7,261 bases of DNA. Origin: Actinomycetota bacterium (GTDB taxonomy: Bacteria > Actinomycetota > Humimicrobiia > Humimicrobiales > Humimicrobiaceae). Under the pieces are notes generated by a model, which worked only from the letters and a program-made list of their open reading frames with translations, had not been told where the DNA came from and ran no database searches. Below, piece by piece: positions 1 to 4,997 of this stretch (position 1 is its first letter; each line of letters opens with the position of its first letter). The stretch covers positions 1 to 7,261 of the forward strand of contig JACVJB010000033.1 of assembly GCA_015711775.1 (NCBI GenBank), given 5' to 3'. The position numbers and the translations under genes were made by a program.

Positions 1-1
1 A

Positions 2-988
2 TATATATTTCTAGATGAGGTCCAGGAAATTGAAGAATGGGAGAAATGGGTAAGGACACAGCATGAGCTTGGCAGGGCGAAAATAATTATTTCAGGTTCA
101 AATGCAAAACTATTAAGCAGGGAACTTGCAACGCTGCTTACCGGAAGACATCTTGACATTACTGTTTTCCCTCTGTCTTTTAAGGAACTGCTGGATTTTA
201 ATAATATTTCTATAAAAAACAATTCTGATTTAATTACTAATCGTATAAAAATCAACAGCCTTTTAAATGAATATTTTGAATTCGGTGCTTTCCCGGAAGT
301 AATTTTAAATAACGAAAAGAAACAGATGCTTATAAGTTACCTAGATGATTTAATAAACAAGGATCTTATAAGAAGGTTTAACATAAGAAAAACGGAGACC
401 ATAAAAAGCCTTATAAATTTCTACTTAAGTAGCATATCAACACAGACAACCTTTAACTCAATAAAAAAACATTTTGGCATATCAGAGAATACAATAAAAA
501 AATACTCTGCATATCTTCAAGATATTTACCTGGTATTTTTCGTAAAAAGATTTTCTTTCAAGGTGAAAGAACAGGATAAAAATCCCCGAAAAATATATAG
601 TATTGATACAGGTCTTGCAAATACCCTGGGCTTCAGGTTTTCTGAAAATAAAGGAAGGACTGCAGAAAATATTGTATTCTTAAAACTTGCTGCAAAAATG
701 CATTCGGATCCATTTACAGAAATTTACTACTGGAAAGATGAAAAACACCGGGAAGTGGACTTCATTATCAAGCAAGGGCTTGATTTGAAAGAGGCCATAC
801 AGGTGTGCTGGAACGTAGATGAACCTAAAACAAAAAAAAGAGAAGTTGGCAACCTGCTTCTGGGAATGGAAAGCCTTGGGCTGGATAAGGGTTTAATAAT
901 AACGGAAGAATATGAATGCGTTGAAGAGGTAGGAAATAAAAAAATAGTACATATGCCCTTATATAAATGGCTGCTTGAAGAGCAGTAA
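2..988 (+). CDS. AAA+ ATPase, AAA_14/DUF4143 type (5' end missing)
   Basis: The frame is open from the left edge, so only the last 328 residues are present; the N-terminus with the Walker A (P-loop) is outside the window, probably under 100 residues judging from usual family length. Numbering from the first visible codon, a Walker B strand (YIFLDEVQEI, residues 1-10) is followed by the sensor-1 strand IIISGSNAKLLSRE (28-41), a GR at 48-49, the FGAFPEV motif (94-100) typical of this family, a winged-helix-like middle (about 130-185), and a C-terminal PD-(D/E)XK-like fold. In that fold I see AEN near 219-221 and EVDFII near 252-257, but IQVCW where a nuclease would have an E-x-K dyad, so nuclease activity is doubtful. 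ATP hydrolysis is expected; the cellular role of these ATPases is unknown. An ATG at 326 is internal and is not the real start. The gene converges on a glycosyltransferase gene with a 10-bp gap and no visible terminator. The family call is firm; a functional link to the glycan genes is not supported. Confidence -1.
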   Translation, partial: YIFLDEVQEIEEWEKWVRTQHELGRAKIIISGSNAKLLSRELATLLTGRHLDITVFPLSFKELLDFNNISIKNNSDLITNRIKINSLLNEYFEFGAFPEVILNNEKKQMLISYLDDLINKDLIRRFNIRKTETIKSLINFYLSSISTQTTFNSIKKHFGISENTIKKYSAYLQDIYLVFFVKRFSFKVKEQDKNPRKIYSIDTGLANTLGFRFSENKGRTAENIVFLKLAAKMHSDPFTEIYYWKDEKHREVDFIIKQGLDLKEAIQVCWNVDEPKTKKREVGNLLLGMESLGLDKGLIITEEYECVEEVGNKKIVHMPLYKWLLEEQ

Positions 989-998
989 TAAATTTAAA

Positions 999-2318
999 TT
1001 ACCTTTGGACTTTCAAATCATACACTTTCCTGTAAATATCCAGTGTTTGGACGGCTGTTTTTCTCCAGGAAAAGCGCTTTGCATTTTCCAGGGATTTTAA
1101 GCCAAGCTTTTTTCTTAAATTTTCATCGCGCAAAACCATCAGTATCTTAGCTGCAATATCTTCCTCGTCTGCCGGGTTAAAAAGGGTATTTTTATAATCC
1201 ATAAGCTCAGGGATTGAGGAGCTTGAGGACGCGCAGACTGCAAGGCCGCACTGCATTGCCTCAACAACAGGCAGCCCAAAGCCCTCAAATTTTGAAGGAT
1301 AGACAAAAAGCTGGGCCATATTGTAAAGGTGCACAAGCTCATTATCTGTGGAGCGGCCGACAAAAATTATATCTTTTTTATATGGGCTGTTTTCGTACTC
1401 GGCATATGCCGCCTCGCTTTTCCAGCCTGTGCGCCCCACAATTACAAGCTTATAATCAAAACCGGGCGCCATGGGGTCCTTAAGCTTAGTTTTATTTTTT
1501 GATGCCTTTGCACCATTGCTTCTTAAGGCATATGCTGTGTTTCCTGATGCAGCTCCTTTGCCTCCTTTTAGCAGGTTAAATGCCCTTATAAGCGTTACAT
1601 AGTTTTTTCTCGGCTCAATTGTGCCGACTGAGAGAATGTATTTGCCATCTATTTTATATTTTTCAAGAACACTCCTGTCATATTCATCCGGGGCAAGTTT
1701 TTTAAATGAGTTGTCTGCCGCAAGGTGGGTGACGTCAATTTTTGCCGGGTCTGTATTAAAAAACTTCACAATATCATTTTTAGTGCTTCCTGATATCGCA
1801 ATTATCTTTTTTGCTACTGCTGCATTTCTTTTAACTTCTTTTGTGTATTTTTTTACGAACCACTCAAAGTTAAAATGAGGAAACCTTATAAATGCCAGAT
1901 CATTGATTGTAAGTATTATTTTTTTGTTAAAGGTCGGGCAAATCATAAAATCAGGGCAGTGGAAAATGTCTGCAGCAAAACCGAGCGTTTCAATTGCAGG
2001 CAGCCTCAGCCTGTTCCACATATCAAGCTTTTTTTGGGTGGTTTTAAACAGTTTGAATTCAAGTTTTACATGCTTACCCGTATTTATTCCATTTTTTCCT
2101 GACAGGCCGTCTTCTTTACCGGAAACTGCTTCAATGTAGTTTCTTTTTATTTCTTCTAGAAGCGGCAGGTAATCGTCCAAAATGTAGCGTCCAGTAAGCA
2201 CAAAGGTATCATCCTTATCGATTGCAAAGAGGTTTTTTAAAAGATTGAATATATACCTTCCTGCGCCTATGTCGCTGCCATGGTTTAAAATTGTTGATAT
2301 ATCTATGCCTATTCGCAT
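999..2318 (-). CDS. GT4 family glycosyltransferase, single domain
   Basis: Predicted cytoplasmic or membrane-peripheral retaining glycosyltransferase of the GT-B fold, 439 residues. The N-terminal acceptor domain begins at once with a Rossmann strand (MRIGIDIS) and a glycine-rich loop (GSDIGAGRYIF, 14-24). The donor domain starts near 226 with ILSVGTIEPRKN (228-239; R237/K238 probably contact the donor diphosphate), continues with LVIVGRTGW (291-299), and ends with the EX7E motif EGFGLPVVE (E345, E353). No signal peptide or membrane helix is visible. Two segments look like insertions relative to ordinary members: about residues 64-84 and, more clearly, about 252-286, a Gly/Ala/Lys/Asn-rich stretch in a loop that is normally short. 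The start is fixed: a strong Shine-Dalgarno precedes it and an in-frame TAA lies five codons upstream with no other start between. It lies 62 bp downstream of the 832-residue glycosyltransferase on the same strand with no terminator seen between, so the two are probably cotranscribed. Donor sugar is unknown; the family match resembles mannosyl- or rhamnosyltransferases but cannot decide. Confidence -1.
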   Translation of the reverse strand: MRIGIDISTILNHGSDIGAGRYIFNLLKNLFAIDKDDTFVLTGRYILDDYLPLLEEIKRNYIEAVSGKEDGLSGKNGINTGKHVKLEFKLFKTTQKKLDMWNRLRLPAIETLGFAADIFHCPDFMICPTFNKKIILTINDLAFIRFPHFNFEWFVKKYTKEVKRNAAVAKKIIAISGSTKNDIVKFFNTDPAKIDVTHLAADNSFKKLAPDEYDRSVLEKYKIDGKYILSVGTIEPRKNYVTLIRAFNLLKGGKGAASGNTAYALRSNGAKASKNKTKLKDPMAPGFDYKLVIVGRTGWKSEAAYAEYENSPYKKDIIFVGRSTDNELVHLYNMAQLFVYPSKFEGFGLPVVEAMQCGLAVCASSSSSIPELMDYKNTLFNPADEEDIAAKILMVLRDENLRKKLGLKSLENAKRFSWRKTAVQTLDIYRKVYDLKVQR

Positions 2319-2323
2319 CTTAA

Positions 2324-2332
2324 CCTTTCTCC
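2324..2332 (-). promoter_or_regulatory. Shine-Dalgarno site of the 439-residue GT4 gene
   Basis: Read on the minus strand, GGAGAAAGG lies 5 bases upstream of the ATG at 2318. It supports that start and contrasts with the upstream 832-residue gene on the same strand, which has no such motif. Confidence -1.
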
Positions 2333-2380
2333 GTTAAAATTATAATTGGCAGTATAAGTTACAGGGGTCGTCCATTTCCT

Positions 2381-4879
2381 TTATCTTATCCTGTCTATAA
2401 ATTCATGAATAGGTTTAGGTTCATATTCAAGTTTTCCATGTAGAAACTGCCGCAGGTACTCAGGCTCTATTTTAAACCTTGTATTATTTACTGCTTCAAG
2501 ATAATTGATATATTCCTCATATTTGCGATTGCCTGTAATTATAAACAGGCGCCTGTATGTAAGGATGAGATTTTCAATGCAGTACACAGGCTCATTATTT
2601 ACAACATCAAAGAAATTGTTTTCGCCCCAACTGTATTTGATAATTTCGCTGTCGGGGATCTGGCGGGTTATCTGAATATAGGGCCTGAATTTTTTAAGAT
2701 ATCCGGTTCCGGTTCGCCATTCATGAAGAATCTTTTTTGCCACTGGCTTAAGGTTTCTGTCATGAAGATTATGTTTTTGTATTGATAACTCGTTTTTAAT
2801 GATTCGGCGCATATTATTGTTCTCAGCGCATTTATATGCCAGTTTCATAACATTTAATTTCTGGTAATAATACTTTGTTGTAAATGCAGTTGCCTCATCC
2901 CTGAAGCTGTAGGCGTATTTATGATAGCACACTGCTGTGGGGCATGACCTGAAATTGTATCCCATAAGGTTTGCCCTGTAGCAGAAATCTATATCCTCAT
3001 AAAAAAGAAAGTATCCGCTGTCAATTGGTTTATCAATTGTTCCTATCGTGCTCTGGCAGACATAATCTCTTTTTAAAAATGCTGATGTGAAAGAGAGCCC
3101 GAAAACATCTTCAGGTTTATTGTACTGGTCAAGATCAAGCTGGCCCATGCCGTTATATCCAAGGTAGAAATTATTGTCTATGTAAACGCCCACGCTTTCA
3201 ATGTATTCCTTCTGATAATACAGTTTAATTTTGGGGGCAAGCCCCACATACCTGCTTTCAAGGCCGGAAATGGCTTCAACAAGTTCCTCCAATGCTATTT
3301 TGTCATAGGTTACATCAAAGTTAGATATCAGCAAATAATCGCTTTCGGTGTGTTTTAAAGCTTCATTTACTGCCTCTCCCAGGCCAAGGTTTTTGTCAGA
3401 TTTGATAATTTTTATATTTTTATAGGCAGCCCCAACAAGTTCCAGCGTGTTATTTGAGGAGCCGTTATCATATATGAGTATGTCCATATTCCTGTAGGAC
3501 TGGGCCAGAAGAGAGTCAAGGCATTCGCTCAGACAGGGATAGGATGAATTATAGTTTATAATAATGACTGTAACTTTTTTATACAGGGTTTTTTCAATGC
3601 TTTCAAGGATTTTTCTTTCCTCAATTATCTGACCGACAGGAATCTGTTCGGGTCTCTCTTCTGGTGCAGGCAGTGATGCAGGAGTTTCTTTTTTAGTGAT
3701 TTCCATTTCCTCAAACGTTCCAGTTTTTTTCTCGACATCTTCTATTATCGGGACAATACCGATATTTAAAATCTTCCTTATATGGCTGTCATACTCATCA
3801 ATGCTGTTCTGCCAGGAAAACTTCTGCACAAAACTGCCGGCATAACTGCCCATATCCATGCGTAGTTCCCTGTCAGCAGCCAGCAGCTTGACTTTTTCAA
3901 AGAACTCCTCCCCGTCTGTAACAATATACCCGGTTCTGCCGTTTTCCATAATCTCCGGGTGTGCGCCAATGTTATAACATATGACAGGTTTTCCGAAATA
4001 CTGCGCCTCGCCAACAGGCAGGTCAAAGCCCTCCCAGCGTGAGCAGGTGGTGTATATATCGCTTGCAGAGTAAATAAGCGGCATGGAGCTTTCATGGGCA
4101 TTTGCAATGCATAATACCCCCTGGTTTTTAAGATATTCCTCATCATTTTTGGATCCATACCCGACTGCAAGAAGCTTAATTGAAGGATTTTCAAGAGATG
4201 TCGCCTGGTAAATTCCAACAAGTTCAGCAAGGCCTTTATAGGGCTGGTTTGTAAGATTTAACCTTCCCACATAAAGAAGAAGGACATCATTTTCAGAAAT
4301 TTCCATCTCCTGCCTGAAATTTAATATATCATCAGCTGCCAGCCTTGCCTGGCTGTAATGGTCAACCCCGTTATAAATGCATGAAGTTTTTTTACGGATG
4401 TAATCAGGAAGCTGCCTTTTAAGGTAATTGGATACGCATATCACTTTACGGGCCTTTTTAAAGTAAGAAAGATTCTGGGAAAGCTGCATATACTTTAATA
4501 CAAGTTTTCTTTTAAGCGGCAGGCCCTCTGATGTTATAATGCCATGGTCAACTACCAGTGAGGGTTTTTTCAGCTTTGGTATAAGGCTGTAAAAAGGAAA
4601 GGACTGAATAATAAAAAGATCAGTGTCCTTTGAATTAAAAAAATCTGCAAACCTGCGCACCCTTTTTTCAAGCATATAAGCATTGCCCAGCCCGATGGGG
4701 GGAAGCCTGTAAATTTTGTATGATTTTCTGTTTGTGAATGTCTCATCTACAAGATTTGCATAAACCTCCGACACGTAGCCCTTTTTTGCAAGGCCGTCTG
4801 CAATTCTGTCAACCACCAGGTCAACGCCGTGGCCGGTTATCATTCTGTCTGTAAGAAAAGTTACTCTGGGTTGTTTCAT
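2381..4879 (-). CDS. Bifunctional glycosyltransferase, GT4-GT2 fusion
   Basis: An 832-residue protein with two glycosyltransferase domains. Residues 1-370 are a GT4 (GT-B, retaining) domain: an N-terminal Rossmann strand (VTFLTDR), then YVGRLN (203-208) with R206 and K215 (in YKGLAEL) as likely donor-phosphate contacts, and the EX7E motif EGFDLPVGE (E283, E291). Residues 375-432 form a charged, Pro/Glu/Lys-rich linker. Residues 435-680 are a GT2 (GT-A, inverting) domain of the WbbL/rhamnosyltransferase-like type: VTVIIINYNSS (436-446), DNGSSNN (471-477), an NFD (520-522) in the place of the metal-binding DXD, and FYEDIDFCYR (626-635) carrying the probable catalytic-base region. Residues 700-832 are a tail I do not recognise. 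No membrane helix is evident. The start is fixed by an in-frame TAA at 4889-4891, four codons upstream, but no Shine-Dalgarno precedes the ATG. It is the first gene of a minus-strand pair and diverges from a GT2-GT4 fusion gene. Likely role: adding two sugars to a surface polysaccharide intermediate; substrates are unknown. Confidence -1.
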   Translation of the reverse strand: MKQPRVTFLTDRMITGHGVDLVVDRIADGLAKKGYVSEVYANLVDETFTNRKSYKIYRLPPIGLGNAYMLEKRVRRFADFFNSKDTDLFIIQSFPFYSLIPKLKKPSLVVDHGIITSEGLPLKRKLVLKYMQLSQNLSYFKKARKVICVSNYLKRQLPDYIRKKTSCIYNGVDHYSQARLAADDILNFRQEMEISENDVLLLYVGRLNLTNQPYKGLAELVGIYQATSLENPSIKLLAVGYGSKNDEEYLKNQGVLCIANAHESSMPLIYSASDIYTTCSRWEGFDLPVGEAQYFGKPVICYNIGAHPEIMENGRTGYIVTDGEEFFEKVKLLAADRELRMDMGSYAGSFVQKFSWQNSIDEYDSHIRKILNIGIVPIIEDVEKKTGTFEEMEITKKETPASLPAPEERPEQIPVGQIIEERKILESIEKTLYKKVTVIIINYNSSYPCLSECLDSLLAQSYRNMDILIYDNGSSNNTLELVGAAYKNIKIIKSDKNLGLGEAVNEALKHTESDYLLISNFDVTYDKIALEELVEAISGLESRYVGLAPKIKLYYQKEYIESVGVYIDNNFYLGYNGMGQLDLDQYNKPEDVFGLSFTSAFLKRDYVCQSTIGTIDKPIDSGYFLFYEDIDFCYRANLMGYNFRSCPTAVCYHKYAYSFRDEATAFTTKYYYQKLNVMKLAYKCAENNNMRRIIKNELSIQKHNLHDRNLKPVAKKILHEWRTGTGYLKKFRPYIQITRQIPDSEIIKYSWGENNFFDVVNNEPVYCIENLILTYRRLFIITGNRKYEEYINYLEAVNNTRFKIEPEYLRQFLHGKLEYEPKPIHEFIDRIR

Positions 4880-4885
4880 GGCTAT

Positions 4886-4914
4886 ATTTTAACATCAATT
4901 ATTGTTTATATTAA
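4886..4914 (-). promoter_or_regulatory. Candidate promoter for the GT4-GT2 gene (possibly leaderless)
   Basis: On the minus strand an extended -10 (TGT followed by TAAAAT, 4886-4894) has a 4/6 -35 match (TTAATA, 4909-4914) at a 17-base spacing. The expected transcription start, seven bases past the -10, falls at 4879, the A of the ATG. This would make a leaderless mRNA and would fit the missing Shine-Dalgarno. The region is very AT-rich, so chance matches are likely; this is inference from motif spacing only. Confidence -1.
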
Positions 4915-4929
4915 ATTGTTTGTTATAAT
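4902..4929 (+). promoter_or_regulatory. Candidate extended -10 promoter for the GT2-GT4 gene
   Basis: A perfect extended -10, TGT followed by TATAAT (4921-4929), has a poor -35 (TTGTTT, 4902-4907, 3/6) at a 16-base spacing, as is usual for extended -10 promoters. The expected start near 4936 would give a leader of about 62 bases before the ATG at 4998. The elements interleave with the candidate minus-strand promoter, whose -35 lies inside this spacer, so polymerase binding in the two directions could be mutually exclusive. Confidence -1.
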
Positions 4930-4985
4930 TTTAGAAAAATATATAAATATTTTGTTATGAATATTGTCTTTTAATACATTTATTC

Positions 4986-4990
4986 AGGAG
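4986..4990 (+). promoter_or_regulatory. Shine-Dalgarno site of the GT2-GT4 gene
   Basis: AGGAG lies 7 bases upstream of the ATG at 4998. An in-frame TAA at 4944-4946 with no ATG, GTG or TTG in that frame before 4998 makes this the only reasonable start. Confidence -1.
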
Positions 4991-4997
4991 AATCTTC

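Noticed and set aside
181..240. A very AT-rich patch in the ATPase gene (12 of 60 bases are G or C), considered as a sign of recent transfer.
   Set aside because: Other parts of the same gene are close to its neighbours (for example 721-780, 24 of 60), so the patch does not mark the gene as foreign.
832..839. A run of eight A bases inside the ATPase gene, a possible slippage or phase-variation tract.
   Set aside because: The frame is intact and the run falls in a Lys-rich segment of an AT-rich gene. A single sequence gives no evidence of length variation.
2028..2034. A canonical -1 slippery heptamer (A AAA AAG on the minus strand, in the correct phase) in the stand-alone GT4 gene.
   Set aside because: A -1 shift would meet a TGA almost at once, no clear stimulatory structure follows, and such a heptamer arises readily from two Lys codons in AT-rich genes. 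The zero frame encodes an intact GT4.
2339..2344. TATAAT on the minus strand upstream of the 439-residue GT4 gene, a possible internal promoter.
   Set aside because: No -35 match at 16-18 bases and no TG extension. The 62-bp gap and same-strand layout are better explained by cotranscription with the upstream gene.
3778..4230. A 150-residue minus-strand open frame inside the GT4-GT2 gene.
   Set aside because: It overlaps the conserved GT4 donor domain in another frame on the same strand, and its translation has no domain signature.
4946..4965. Two AATATT palindromes 14 bases apart in the leader of the GT2-GT4 gene, a possible operator.
   Set aside because: Six-base AT-only palindromes are expected by chance in a region of this composition.
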